From contig NC_092581.1 of assembly GCF_037975245.1 (NCBI RefSeq), forward strand, positions 14,103,303 to 14,167,302: a stretch of DNA of 64,000 nucleotides. The letters run 5' to 3'. Position numbers and translations under genes: made by a program. The stretch is from Apostichopus japonicus. Lineage: Eukaryota > Echinodermata > Holothuroidea > Aspidochirotida > Stichopodidae. Shown here piece after piece: positions 1-14,600 of this stretch. The notes under the pieces are model-generated. The model made no database searches. It had not been told where the DNA came from and saw only the letters and a program-made list of their open reading frames with translations. Within the stretch, counting starts at the first letter, position 1. Each line of letters starts with the position of its first letter.

Positions 1-1535
1 GGATCATTAACGTCAGCATGCCACGAAGCTTACATAATATATACAGAACAGCACGTGTTCACGGAAAACTGTCGCTATATACCTTTTTTTCGCGGCCCAA
101 TTCGCTGCACGTCATATTTTGTATACGAGAAAGCCAACTCTTTCCTTTCATGGGCAACGAGACATTACACCGAGTCATTACACCATGCGCAGGTGAAGTC
201 ACACAAGCAATTAAGACATTCCCTATAGGCATGAAAACTAATCAAGTTCATTGTACTGATACCTATAGCAGGCCGCCTACACAGCTTCCCCAATAGCCCA
301 ACATCGCGGGCTTCTGATGCAAATATTCTCCTCCCATTGTTGTTGTGGTCTGTTTGGGGAATATTAAAATTCCTGGATACAAACACTTTGACTGTTAAAC
401 AAATTGATCACGTACGCCAGATTTACAATGTGTACTAGACTGCACCGCCATAAGATATCCTACAGCAAGGTGTAGGTGGATGCATGCATATTCAGTTAGG
501 AATGGTTTATTGCTATTAAACATCCTTATTCCCTCTTCCTCCCCAACCTCACCCCGTATCGGATTAACAGATGCTCGCCCTCCCGCGTTAACAACTTGAT
601 GTCAAGTTCATGTCTCGCCTGTCAGTGCTCACGGAGGCCCCTTAATCTCGGGGAGCATTCGTGCTGCGGGACCCTCATTTTGGGGACCCTTCATCTTGCG
701 GTTCCGTGATCTTTTTATTGAATATCCGGCACCCCCTACCCCTCCCTCATCGACTGTCGGTGGCGACAGAAGAAGACGACGACGTTCTGAACGAAACTTC
801 GAATCCTTATAACTGTCACACCTCCCCCAAGCTCACCCGCCCCCTCCTGTAACTCCACCTATGGCAAACTTTAAATTGACCAGAAGTGAATAAAAAATAT
901 ATATATAGCGCCACGCACATTGTAATTACACCTCTTCATTCAGCTTCTGATAATCTCTCGTTATACAACCTGACCTTATAAAGTTACAGTAGGCAGACCA
1001 TCCGCAATATTCTCTGTTTGAAATTTGGTAAAAACAAAAAGACAAAACATACAAATTTAACATCAAAATCCTCAAAGGAACAAAATGTCGACCTCATTTA
1101 CAGTCATATTGGATGCTAATTTACCTTAGGGTGCAACAAGACACGTTTTATGGTCGCGGTCATGGCGACTCTTGACATATCTGTATTTTGTATAGACACA
1201 TTCCAAAACAAGTTTGTTTTCGGTTTGCCAAATATAGGTGCGACCAGGCGTAGGTGTGATAGTATCCCGGCAATCGGAAGTGACGACAGACGAAGGGCAT
1301 TCGCTAGTTCACGCTGATAACCGACGTTTGTTTGTACACGGATCCCCGTCCTTAACAATGTTTTTGTGTTATTATCAATAACAGATTTTTTGAATTTAGG
1401 GCTATGTCGAAGTGATGCATACACCATGAGTTATGACGACGCATCGTTACCATTTACGTACGAGACGCATATAAACACTATCCTCTGTGTCAAGAAAAAG
1501 ATACAACATCAAGTACATACATTAATAAGACTGTG

Positions 1536-1559
1536 ACAGACAGACAGACAGACAGACAA
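1536..1559. repeat. (GACA)n microsatellite
   Basis: About five to six GACA units in a row. Confidence 0.9.
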
Positions 1560-4500
1560 GAGTCCAACATTTGCCCTCGACTTTCACATTTTAGACAATC
1601 TTTGTCGATACCACTCCAACCAATCATTTTACCCAAGCGCCCTTCCCTTGAATCCGTGGTTCCACAATCTACCCTTTCCCATTCCTGTCGAACGCTTCAT
1701 ATGACGAAGTTCGTTAATAACCGTCGTCCATATACGTTAGCAACCGGCACCCATCCACCACCCCCCCCCATCTCCCGCACCATAACGTTGCACTCCTTTT
1801 ACAGGCGTTATTAGCGACCCCCCCCCCCCTCGTTGTACCGTAATGAATTCTACTTCTTCAAATGTATAGTGGTCAACTTTGTCAAATGGCTGCGCATTTT
1901 GTTCTTCGGGTTAGAAGATAACAAAGCTTCAATGTTCCGTTTTGAATTATAGTAACGACTTGATCAAGTCTAAAACAACCGCAGATAACTATATTAGCTG
2001 ATTAGTACTTGAATGTTTGATCATTTGTTACATTAGTTCATTTCCTGTAAACCTTATCTTCCCAGTTCGCTGATCTTTGTAGAAGCTTTTACTAGATATC
2101 AGTAAAACTAGATATGTGAGCTTGATTGGCTGCGTGAAACCGATAACAAAAAGACAAATAAGCAAAAGAAAAATAGGTCTGTGTACTCTACAATCACTTC
2201 CCCACTGTGAGTATAGTCGCTGCCCCTCCCAGATGGAAATTATGATTCATAAACATCATTATAGTTATCTATATTTTATCAGTCTGCTTCGATAAATTCT
2301 TTGAAATCAATATACAGGAAACAAGATTTTGTTATCAACAACGTATCAGTCCAAGGTACATGTTTTTTCCATTACATATATACTCGCGTTCTGGTGGTAT
2401 CCCTAACATCATAGACTACACTGTAAGGGATCATTCCATTACATGGGTGCACCGACTACAAACGTAACAAAACATTTACCGCGACTGAAACAAAGAAGCT
2501 ATTTATATACAAATGTTATAGACATTGTCTGTCATCTAATAGGTATTTACCTTTTCAGTATGCGAATAACCTATGACCTTATGTCATTACGCCCTCCTTA
2601 CCCGGTGGTATGAGATTATTTTTCATTTTAATTTAAGGCTACTTTTGATCGGTGCCTATACTGGTCGGTAAAACATGAAAGAAATTATCATACAGGGGGG
2701 CATATATGTTGATATGAATCAGTTTCAGCTTTCTTGAGACACAAGCACAGAAATACTAAATTGTCTATAAAATGTTTCATGGTTGGTGTACAGTTTTGCA
2801 AATTCTGAGATATCCCCGGAAAATTTATTTTTTCTATAGAGTCAAAGAAAAGTAATATCAGTCTTTGAAGAAGACAAAAATAGCTATAGCCGTTTTTGGG
2901 CCACAAGTAATTTCAGTTTACGGAAGATATTTCAGATCTTTCAGATACGAGAAATGTTTCAGATAGTCTTATCTCCCCAGTCGCTTTATAGAGATACTGG
3001 TCATACATGTCAAGGCTGGCCCGCACCAATTTATATTAAAGGTACCATTAACATATATGGAGAAAATTTTTTGAGCTACTACTCAATATGCTTCCAGTGG
3101 CGTCGAGAATCAGGTCGGGCCCTAGTACCTCATGTCACCGGGTCCATTTTCTTTTCTAAGTCCTCACTATAACATAAATGACAAGAAGTTATTCATAACC
3201 CTTATTTCCATGGCCCCTTGATTGGCCCGGGCCCACGAGGCTGCAGTAGATCTCCTAAACTCTCTTTTTCGACAGGCTAGCATATCACCCATAACGAGTA
3301 ACCCCTTCTTTATAGTACACAAGTGTATATGATTATTTAGTGTATATGATTATTTACCTTCTGTCATGTTGACGATGCTATGTTGTCGCAACTGATGCAG
3401 ACGGCCTCATGGGATTTGTTCATCAATAAAGTCAAATCTTGGAGCTATAATTACGCAGCAATGACTTATGGGACCGTAAGACGGACACGGACTTAAAACT
3501 AAATCGGAGATATAAAGTTGTTATTTCCACTTTAAAGGGACTGTGTAAGAAGTAACCCAAGTTGGCTATATAAACTTGAAGCCTATATATATATATATAT
3601 ACACGATAAAATAGCCATAACATTTCAAACAAATTAAAGTGCACTTTTGAGCACTTCTTCTGGGAATTTAGGGAGTAGGCCTATATTTGCATTATGTTCT
3701 TATTTTACTTTTGTGAAGATCTTTGTGTTCATACGCCGTATGGACTTTGCCACAGGGAAAACTGAACGTTGCAGACTGATTGAGCTATAGCTTTGCACTG
3801 AATTTCTGTTGATGTAACCAAGAGATAAGTCTTGTTGCGTTAGTAAAGTCGGTCCCTTTAACACCATGTTTTATTCGCGCTGAATACGTATAATGATATC
3901 ATCGTGAAGCTATTTCAGTTTACGACAGTCGGTTCGTCCCCGACTCCTTCATAAAGGCTCCCAATTGTCCATTGAGTATTAGCGCATTGGCTGTTCGTCA
4001 TCGCGGGGTCAAAGGTCAGTGATTACACACGGGGAGTCTGTATGTTATAATTATTATCATGTTTCTATGCCACGTGTAAAAAAAAACTACCGATATGAAC
4101 AGAAATAAATTGAGTATCTACAAATAAGTCAGAGCCCCCTTATGAATTAGAAACAGCACGACCTTTCATCTGTGTTAGCTACCTAGGCTTAAAATAAGAA
4201 ATGTGCTATTGAACTCTTTGACGAACTAAAATGAGTTGTTCATGGCCGAGAATTTTAAAAAGTCAGACGGATGGGGCTCCCTGAATAAAGGTGGCAACTC
4301 GTTTGTTATGATATGTTTTAACTCTTGTATGGCAGCCTATAAACAGTAGCTCCCGTCTGTCAAAATGTACAGTGTATTATATTGTCCGGAAACCAATAAA
4401 CCATATATGATTGAACCACAAACTAGGTGAATTGACTCTTCAAGACGATATTGATTTAACACATGGATTGTATTTATATACATATTTCAAAACTCGAAGA

Positions 4501-6704
4501 GCTTAAACGATGTTTACCCCCACAAACCCCTAAACATACGCTTACCTACCGGCCCTCCATAGCTATGCCTTCGTCTGTATGTTTTCCTAAAACTAGATTT
4601 GTCATGTTTCTTTATTAACATGTTGTAACGTCGCCGAGAACGTAACCGTAACAAACTGTGCGTTATTTTGAGCATTGTCGTTATGGGATCATTTTGCATT
4701 TAGTGCATTTATGTAGTTAATGAAGCATTCTAATATGACGTGATCATGCAAGTAAACAACAACAGAAAACACTAAATAATTAATTAGCGTACAAATATTC
4801 AAACGACGTTATAACGTCATAACAACGTCATTACATGTAGAGGGCCGTACTTTTAAAGCAACATATAGAGACGTATGAAGATATATACTTAAAGCCATAT
4901 ATATTCCCACGACATACAATTATATACTTCGCCTGATTCGAATACGGGTCACCTTTTAAATTTGAATACATGTCACCTTTAAACTTACCAGGAAAACAAT
5001 GTGAATATAATCCCAGTTCCGTCGTCTGCAGCAGGTAACATCCAACGACGGTTGTTTTGATAGCTGACGAGGCCGAAAGGAAATCGTCACCGGTTCCGCT
5101 TCGGGGACACTACCCATCTCATCGACGGGAACAGCAACATACAGAAGGGTATAGCAACTATATAGACAATCCTACGAAAGTCATACAAATCCGAACGATC
5201 TGATGTCGCGTTTCATCCTGAAAAAAAATTATGAACAAAATGACTACTCAATAGTGCACATGCAGTGTCAGGCAAACTTGACATACAAACTCCCTGACGC
5301 GATGAAAACAGGAGTATACTTGTGTGAATTATTCCCTCACTCATGAGTTTAATGCCTACACGGCATTGTTTGACTCTGTATAGCCGTACCTTACAGACAA
5401 CAAATCCTCTCCCCTATTTTCTCAACAAGAAAAAAAGAGAGAAAAAAGGCAAGCCTGTGATATCCTTTGTCTGTAAGTTACACTAGACTTTACTTGGTCA
5501 CAAGTTCTTTGGTAGGGTAGTGTTGTTGTGCTAACCGCACTCAACTCGCCGCAAATGCAACCAAGCGTAACAGGAAATTCTACGATACCTTGCGAATACT
5601 TTGTGGTGACTCTATGCGGCAAACAGACTATAACACATTCGATAACAACCTGGCAATTTATAGCCGATATTTTCTCATTCTTTCTTGGCCGATTTGGAAA
5701 GTCCAATTTGAGGGCCGTTATTGAATGATGAATATTAAGTGGTGGTGCTATATATATATATATACATATATTTTGTACAAAAGGGACAGCGAAGTTTCAA
5801 TGGAAAGATTAAAATGGAAGAAACAATAGTAAACCTTATTATAAACTATATAAAAACCCATTATCACAGCATTCTGCATTGCTTCAGCTGGGGCACGTAT
5901 TGCTTGACCTTCGCATTCGTCACTACCAATAACCAGTGTTCGTACAGAGAGGAAGGAGAGCGACGGGAGGGATGGGTGGGAGGGGGCGGGCAGCAGTGAC
6001 AGGGTACCAAAAGCACCTATTCATTGAGCCAAAGTTTCATCTTGCTATTTTCTCACATACAAATTTACGATTTTGAACGAACCAATGGGCAAAGTATTAC
6101 GTTGATTATTATGTAGGATGCATCAGCGGGTGGAGAGGAGAGGGGTAGGAAGATGGGGACCTGTATGTTGTGTGGTACCTAACCACCCATCCCTCACCCA
6201 AAAAGTGGATACACCACTGCTATGAACAGTAAAGTAAAACGTAAAATCACACGGATTTCAAACTTATATAGACAATGACAAACTAGCATGTATTGAAGGT
6301 ACCAATCTGGTTAGGCTATGAATGCGAAGTAATTATTATCAACAATTTTTCAGGAGTGTCTATAACGGCGACTGACTGCGCCCATGCATTTGATTGAAGG
6401 TTTTCTACGTGATTATATGTATACCCCAATCTTCACCTTCACCCGTGTCAATAATGGAACAACAAGACAGGCATTACAAAGGAATATATAAGTGGAAGTA
6501 AAGACGTGTCTTACCGTATGGTATGGTTTATAGAACCCTAATTATATATGTGAGTAATCAACGAGTAACGTGATTATCCGGTAGCGCATTCGAATTTGAT
6601 TGAAGTGTGTATTTTTAGTTCTATGTACGTTTCGTTACGTCCGATGACGTCATAGGTCAAGAGGACTTATCCTGTACAATGCACGTTAGTCAATTGTTTT
6701 ACCA

Positions 6705-7213
6705 ATTCTGCGCATGCGTCACATACCAGCAACCTCTATTAAATATTGAAAAGCTCATATGGAATGTTAAAGCCTCATATTGAATTAAAAATGATAACTA
6801 AAAGCAGATGGCTATATATGATATGAACTGAGGAGTTGACGTCATCTCCAAGTCAGTTCTAAAAGAGTCAGTCTTGAAGTGAGACAGGAAACGTTTTCAT
6901 GTGATTATCTTGAAAACTAAACGATTAATGTGCACCTAAACGAGTGGGTGTCTAAGTTTTATCCAGCTGCAAGTTTAGTTTAAAGTAATATTCGGAAGGA
7001 TTGGTAAAGTCGTCGACCAATTTAAAAAAAAAATATTGATAAATATTGGTTGTCATTTTCAACTAACTATTATTTCTCTCTCCCCTAGCGTGGGGAAAGA
7101 ACTAGCTCACTCTCAAGGTTGAAATATAATGGCGGGAAAAACAATCACCGAAAATTATAGAAGAAAATTCTGACCTATCCGTAGGGATTCTGCGCATGCG
7201 TCACATACCAGCA
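6705..7213. promoter_or_regulatory. Pair of identical 27-nt repeats containing an NRF1-like site
   Basis: The segments 6705-6731 and 7187-7213 are identical and contain TCTGCGCATGCGTCAC, close to the NRF1 palindrome (tGCGCATGCGc). A TGACGTCA lies between them (6837-6844) and another 53 nt before the first copy (6645-6652). No nearby transcript is identified, so a promoter role is only a possibility. Confidence 0.35.
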
Positions 7214-10200
7214 CGCAAGGTTGACTTAATTTTGTTTATTATATTACTTGCCAAAACTTTTACTCGTTTTCAAGGACTCGTCCTTTTCCTTTGTTCGATG
7301 AATGTTGATAATACAATGGTTAAGTTTAGGTTAAGTTTACACCAAGATCTAATTAATGAACAATGCAAGTACACTGGTGGACAAACGTTACGCTACAACT
7401 GTAACCTCATTTAAGGTCACGTTAAGGTTACACTCAAAAAGCCTTATTAACCTGAGATCAATGTCACTTTAAAAGCGATAAATCATGGTCGTTAAAAAAC
7501 ACGCTAATGATATTCTGGTTTCTGTGGAATTTCCAAGGAGAACCTTCTTTAAAACCGCGTTGGGTTTTCAGTCTAAGAGTCTTCCCACTCCAAACTTCTT
7601 CCACAATAAACAGATACACGTACTGAGGTTCAAGCCCTTAAAGGGACATACACCTGTATTATTAGTTTAGCGAAGAACTCATTTCAAGCAACTAGTCTTT
7701 AGTATTTGGTCATCAAGGGAGTGCGCCAGTCAGAAGCAACAGTATCATTCATTTATGTATAAATCATGTAAACAGGGATCACACTCTAATCTCATCGATG
7801 CTTCACAGAAAGCGGCAAGGAAGGAAATTCCAAGAGAAATCTACCTTGTTCTTTTTTATGAAGTCCGAACTTTTCGTCGTCCCGGACACTTTGTATAATA
7901 GTGCTTTTATCACCCTCAACCAGATTTGGCCTGAATATGACAGTCAAAACAAAGCCTAGTTCCTTTTGTTCATCTATAATCCTATCCATACCCCCCCCAC
8001 CCACCCCTTCCACCCCACATTCCCCGGTCCTTCTATCTATCTGTTTCCGATCGCTAATTTTCTATTCTATCAGTTTCTGAACTGTCCAAAGTATTTATTT
8101 GGTTACCCACTGCGTCAACTACAAGAACCGATTACCTCTTGTGTTGCTACTCTGGACAGACACGTATTGTGTGTGTCAAATATCCCTTTAAATATCTACA
8201 TCTGTGGGTGGGTGGAGTGTTATTTTGAACACAAATGCTTAATGGTTAGTTTCAAGAACGATAAACAAGATTGGATTAGAAAAGAAAATGTCACTTGACC
8301 ACTTGCCCACTTAGTAAGTAAGTAAGTTGTTGTTGATATGACAAACTACAGAGTTTTTCGGGAACCAAACTGTACCGTATAGGGGGTAACTAACCTAGAC
8401 GAGTCACCTCTATAAATATCATATTTTGTTTTGATACAACTTTGCTACTTACTTGTTATGTACTAATCAATAACCTTTTTCAAGAGTGCTTAACATGCGT
8501 AAGGTTTACTCTACTCAACAAATTGACTAATAATTTCTGTAACTGTTATCTTTCCTAATGATCTTATCGATCCAGAATTTCCCTCCATCTCTTCAAAAAG
8601 ATATTCTCCCTTCAGCCTTCATCTTGTATGGTAGATGTTGGGTGGGAGGTGGGGGAATGGGTGGGTTGTGAGGAGAGTTGTGGAGTGCGGTGAGGTTACC
8701 GGCCATCCTGCATATACGCATTATATCGCATCTGTAATCGGGTTCTTTGTGGGCTACTTACACCTACATTCTTGGAATATAGGACTAAACGTACTTGTAG
8801 CAGTACTGTAGTCATGACGTCATATTCAAAGTTTTTTTCCTGTAGTGTTGCCAAGGTGATTACGGTGACGACTTATTTTACACAGGTGTGCAATACAACG
8901 GAAAATTTACAAACAGATTATACAGGCAGTTAGTTTGTTGAGCCATTAGGGTGATTACTTAAGTAGCCCTACCTGCAGAATGGGTAAGGTAAGAGGATCA
9001 ACAGGGTGAGTGACTCATAGAGGTAGTCACTGTCAACAATATCGACAACTAAGCTATGAATATTCATCATTACGAACTGGCCGCAGGGCTGCAAATAAAA
9101 AGTTGCAATTTTACACCATAACTATCTTTACAATATTTGAAATGGTAGGTTCGCCATGAACTATTTTGTCAAACCAAGCCTAGTTTTAACACCATTTTCT
9201 GAGGTTCAGGTAGTCTTGAGGTTCCAGAATGTGCACCCCCCCCCCAACCCGTATCCTTATTTATACGAAAACGTGTACCAGGACCTCTCCGACGCAAGAG
9301 GCCGGGTGGGAGCCATTGTTTCTCCTCCGCAATAATTTTCACAAAAGTGATTATCATTTAAGTTTTGTACCGCCAATTGGCGGCATTTTCAAAACAAGTA
9401 AACATTTGATTTAACTAAGTCATGTCCCTTCCGCTACCTCAAACTTGTGCCGGGTTCCTGTGTTATGCTAATAGTACAATGAGTGTATACCTCCCTCATT
9501 GGCTGTTCCGTTTACCACCTTTCGACTGCGTTGCGGGGATACAAGAAAGGAAAGAAGTGATAACTCCAAACAAAGAAGGGCATCAAATTCTCAAAAGTAC
9601 GAAGATCGTTAAAATAAAGAAGAGGAACTCACAGTACGAACTCTATAGGCTGCGTTATCATGCTGCGTTATCAGCTATTTTCATAACAAATTTACGCATC
9701 AAAAACAAGGAGAGAAAATTGTTTTATACCCGAGGGTGGTATTATCAGTAACACGAACATTGGTTAGGTGTGTCATTACCAAATCACTATCAGAATAATA
9801 TACAAAGTAATTCCGTATGACTCATCCGATACTTAACCCACCAGGTGGGTTTATGTTATGATGACGTCATAAAAACCACTGTGGTTACATACAGTTGCAC
9901 AACTTTATAGGCTACAAAGCTTGGTTTTGGTTTTGACCAAGATACTGCCGAAGGGTAGCAACTCTGAAACAGACTAGACGTTAACAGTGAATTACAACGC
10001 AATGGATTAAATCTAGTTTAGTAAATAACTGACAAGGAAAATCAGTAGCACAATACACCTTCTATGATAAACTATACAGTATAGCCCGGTTGGCTCAATA
10101 GTAGGCTATACGACTTTCACAAATTGCTTTAGCATTGTTTAGCCCTTCGCAAATACGTAAATACTTCCGTTGCCAATATCCCCTGCACCGGGGTTTGGAC

Positions 10201-10420
10201 TTGGTGGGTGGGGGGGGGGGAGTGAGCAGTAGTTAGACCAATTTTTAGTGGTGATGAAATTACCCCTTTGCATGGCAGTTGCACCAAATTCCTCGCCAAG
10301 TACCCTTGCTGTGAAAATGATCGGGCATTTCTGTTGCAGCCCGACCAGTCCCCCGGCATGTACCTACATGACATGCACGTTACAAGAAAAGATCAAAGTA
10401 CTCTCAAACTATATATAGAT

Positions 10421-10470
10421 GCCTACAGTGGAATTAAGACTTTCCTTACCGGTTTCGAACCACTGGGCGT

Positions 10471-10517
<47 letters not shown>

Positions 10518-10696
10518 ATATTGAAATTGTAGTGAATTGGAAAAGCAAGAACAGTGAAAAAACTTCCAGCCTCCGCCGGGAATCGAATCCGGGCCACCCG
10601 CTTTATATGCGGACACCATAGCCACTAGGCTATGGGCGCTGATGGTATGTCCAGAGGTTCAAAACCGGTAAGGAAGGTCGTAATTCCACTGTAGGC
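10421..10696. mobile_element. Inverted-repeat element (MITE-like) carrying a tRNA-like core
   Basis: The 41-nt arms 10421-10461 and 10656-10696 are reverse complements with about three mismatches; both start GCCTACAGTGGAATTA when read inward. Similarity continues weakly another 10-15 nt inward. The interior has (AC)n followed by (TA)n and a tRNA-like stretch. No target-site duplication is obvious. No transposase is present. Confidence 0.7.
10569..10640 (-). pseudogene. tRNA-like sequence inside the inverted-repeat element
   Basis: On the minus strand an A box (TAGCCTAGTGG) and a B-box-like GGATTCGATTCCC flank an anticodon-type hairpin, TCCGC/GCGGG, around a seven-base loop ATATAAA. The T stem has one mismatch and the acceptor ends pair poorly. 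This indicates a pseudo-tRNA or SINE head, not a working gene. Confidence 0.5.
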
Positions 10697-10751
10697 GCTT
10701 GCAGGGGCGGCAATTTGTTTAAAACATTGGGGGGGGGGCAATTGCTTGGGT

Positions 10752-10805
10752 GCAGGCGCGTAGCAACTTTCATCCCCAAAATTGTTCGCGCGCTTCGTGA
10801 TATTT

Positions 10806-10842
<37 letters not shown>

Positions 10843-11251
10843 GGTTTACTGGTTGCTACAACCCTATTTTCCTCTTTTATCGGCAAACCAAATTTCATTA
10901 GGGATGCGGTCCGTCTAGCTATAATTCATTTCGCAAACAGTAAAAACTACTTCCGGTAAAAGTCTGTGACGTTTTTGGGTGATATTTAGTATCAAATTGT
11001 GACACGGAATTTGCCAAGGGAGGGGCGAAGCTTGTAGGTAAACTATCTAAGCGTAGCGCCACCATGAGTTGGCGCGAAGCGTAAAAGAAAATTTTGGCCA
11101 AAAATGCCTCCCAGATCGCTGGAAATGGCACTTCCCAGTCCTTGTAATTTGCATCTAAGCATTTTCTATTTTGAAATTACTAGCGTTATCATAAAAAATT
11201 GCTCAAGTTGGCCCCCTTCGCCGCCCCCGCCCCCTGGCTACGCGCCTGCGG
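10752..11251. mobile_element. Non-autonomous hAT-like element, nested
   Basis: The left end reads CAGGCGCGTAGC and the right end GCTACGCGCCTG, a perfect 12-nt terminal inverted repeat. The interior near 11040-11190 is shared, in one orientation or the other, with the elements at 20384-21712 and 24237-24493 (for example AACTCATGGTGGCGCTACGC-type wording read on the opposite strand). It contains a (TA)n run at 10806-10837. No clear target-site duplication. It appears to sit inside another inverted-repeat element with ends near 10702 (CAGGGGCGGC) and 11625 (GCCGCCCATG). Confidence 0.6.
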
Positions 11252-11639
11252 TTAGAAATCTTGTAGGAAACAGGCCAAATGGAAATCCAGTGAACCATAT
11301 CGATGTGAATCATATATATGATTGTACGTACTTACACTCATACACAAGAGATGTACAGACATTATGATATCATGAGTGACAACTTGCTATACGGTCACAG
11401 ATCACAGAAACGACTAACTGAGTGTCTTTTACCTCATGCAGCATGTGTTGGATGAAGTTTTAGCCGCCGCCTAGTATGATTTTGATAAATAATCTCACGC
11501 ATTATTTTCTATTTAGCCAGAAAAAAACTATGCCACCAAAAAATATTGGGGGGATATTAGATACTATTTCCCCCACCTGAAATATTGGGGGGACATGTCC
11601 CCCCCCACCCCATGATCGCCGCCCATGGGCGTTTGCCAC

Positions 11640-14600
11640 CTGTATCGAACAAATACTAGTTCTGTTTTGGTGACATATTTTGCCTTATAAATATATATGG
11701 TTTGTGTGTGTACCTGAAACTCGAGTAACAATGTATATATATTTTTATACACAGACAATGCACTGATTCAAAATCAAACGAAAATGCAGCTCTCAGACAA
11801 ATAGTTGTAAAAGCTTCATAAATAAGAAAAAAATAATTTATCTTACCTGTGGAAATAACTGTCATGCGGACATGCCTCTTGACTATCTTCGAAATAAACA
11901 TGGGCCTAACCTTCTTACATTAGAGGAGAGACAGTAGTGAAGAAGAGGAGTCTGCCGAACAAAATTAAATTGACCTAAATTTGAAAGACGATCCCAGGTA
12001 CATATACAAACATAGGACACGCCCATGAACTAATGACCAATCAAAAAGGACTTCTAAAAATACCGTGACGTACTTAACTACGAGTAATAACCTCGCAGCA
12101 TCGTCCAAACAGCTTCCTCTTCCTGAACTAAGCCTGGTAAACAAAGAGCTTAAACAAATTAGCTTCAAGGTTCCAAACAAATTAGTCCAAAGAAACCACA
12201 AAGTTACAAAAGTGTCCAGATTACATCATAATTCGTTGCTCATCGACAAACAACACTTTTAGCCTATATACGGTAGTACTCCTGTACTTGAATTATGTAC
12301 ACATCCGTTTCGATTGTTGGACATATGGTTTTAGCAACCTTATCTAGTGTAAGGTCAGATTTGGAAATGACAAAATTAATACGTAAAAAATATATCTTTT
12401 ATTAGTACTTACCTTAAAGAAAGCATCGTTTGACTTCGCACCATGATATAATGAAGGCCAGATGAAAAAGCTTGGACGGTTTAACTCCGAGCTGAGGCCG
12501 TCCCACTCTTACTATATAGTAGTATTGTTTCTATAGGTGCCCAAGGAAAACCGGCAACCGGTGAAAAAGATTATTAGGTGGCAGTGACCGAAATCGTTAT
12601 ACTGAAATTTGCTGCTTTCGTGGAAGATTAGAATCAGAAATGTTGGTTTTGGTGATCATATGTGGGGCCTGTCAAGGCAGAGAGCTTAGATACATAGAGG
12701 GTTAGCAGGCGACTGCTCTTTGGTCGAAATATTATATGAAATCTTCAATAATTTAAGAACGAACCTTTTCATAACCTCGAACACTTCTCTCCTTTTCTCA
12801 TAACGCAATTGCAAATTAGATATATACTACAAATCGGCCAAAACGGTCACGTTTTTTTAAATCTTGAAACAGACACTGTAGAGCCCTATTTACCTCGTGT
12901 GTTTGCCAGACGTACAGAGGTGTAAAATGTCAGTTTGCGGTTTTCTGAATAGAGAGGTATTCTCGACAGACACCGAGATCAAGTTGACAGCTGGCGGACG
13001 CGAAACAGACAGCAACAATATACAAATTGCTCCTTAGTTGAAGAACTTGCACATGTAGTTTCGAGGAAAGTGTTACCATAGTAACGACTGGGAGCCGAGG
13101 ACAGATACCGTCTATACTTTTGAGGGCTGACAAGTACAGTTACCGAACTGGCCTAGCCTAAGATGCGTATGTAGTTAAAAGAGAGCGCAATTATGGACAC
13201 AATGGCGAGAAAGGAAGTAAAATAGGCCATATATACAGTACCGTTTGCACACTGTGTTAGCATTTATACATGAGTGTTCGCTTACAGCGGGAGTATTGTA
13301 TATAAGGAATTTTGTTAAAAGGATTCCAACCTTTGCTATTGCATTTCGAATCCAATTTCAATACTGTGACCCTGCGCGGGGTGACAATGGTCCTTTCAAA
13401 AGACATACATTTGTAAATGGGGAGGGGGAGGGGGATCAGCAGAAGGGTGATGTTGGTAAGATTCGTCGAGAATGGTGTAACCTTCTCCCCCTCCGCTTTC
13501 TTGGTAGCAGCAACCATGTTGTATTTGGTAACTTGTTTTTGCAGGGTTTACGGATTTTCTTTATCTCTTTATCTCTTATTAAAATATTAAGTATTCACAA
13601 TAATGGATCACCCCTCTATAGTCATTATACAAAATGACACATGCACGTAGAAACTGCATGTAGATCTGTGCATGGTACGGAAGTGCTTTGGGCTATACAT
13701 ACCATTGTGCCAGTATGACACATTCGCTGAACAGGCGAAGTAACACCTTACAAATGCCGAAAATTGTCTTATGCAAATTTGAAACCAGTTTACATAATTA
13801 TGGTCTACATAAGAGATTCGAACATCTTTCTCTTATCACCCTTCCCCATTCCATCGGTCTCCGCCTGTCACCAGTGCCGTATATGTCTATATATACGACT
13901 CTGCCTGTCACTACTTCGCCCCGCCCTCACATGCCCCACTCATGACGTCACATAATCGACTAAGCGATAAGTTACACACAGAACTCACCTGAATGAGCTT
14001 GTAAAATATTAAACGACAAATGTAAATATAATAATGTATAAACTATTTACGTCGCCGTATATACGTGTTTAAATCATTTATGAAAAAAAAACGAATAAAA
14101 CAGAACACGTTTCAGCGAGTGGAGGGTGGGGAAGAGTAAGCTTATAGCCTGGGAGGGGGAGTGGGTAGGTACGTGCTAGTGTGTGTGACGGTGTAGGAGG
14201 ATTCCACAATTTTTATTTTGTGGAGTGTCTAAATCACGCATAACTGTAAATATAATTCTTATCATATCTATCACACAGCGATAACATTTATTAACCTTCC
14301 AATACATGGTTTCGTCTTGCGTCCCCTTATTGTGTCTTGGCTTGTTTTACTTTTTCTTTGTTTTGTTGTCGCTCTGGTACTCTCAATGGATTTCGTTTTC
14401 CCAGGGTCGCATGAACTTGTCCCTGGACGTGTTTTTGACCTGATACCCAATACTATCCAGCGGTGTTCTTGACATGATGTACTCACTGAATAGAAACCAC
14501 GTATATCTGATAAGCCTCGGTGTACGTGAGCTAGGTGAGCGATAGTGGATGGACGATATTGGTCATGTTTCAAGAGTGTGGTCATTTGATTTATTATTAT

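Larger units (their letters stand above)
1..9200. other. No gene seen
   Basis: Apart from microsatellites ((GACA)n at 1536, (TA)n at 3583 and 5749), poly-C runs near 1766-1830 and the 27-nt repeat pair, I found no reading frame with a recognisable domain or splice-consistent exon. The frames present are short and of low-complexity or random composition. Confidence 0.6.
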
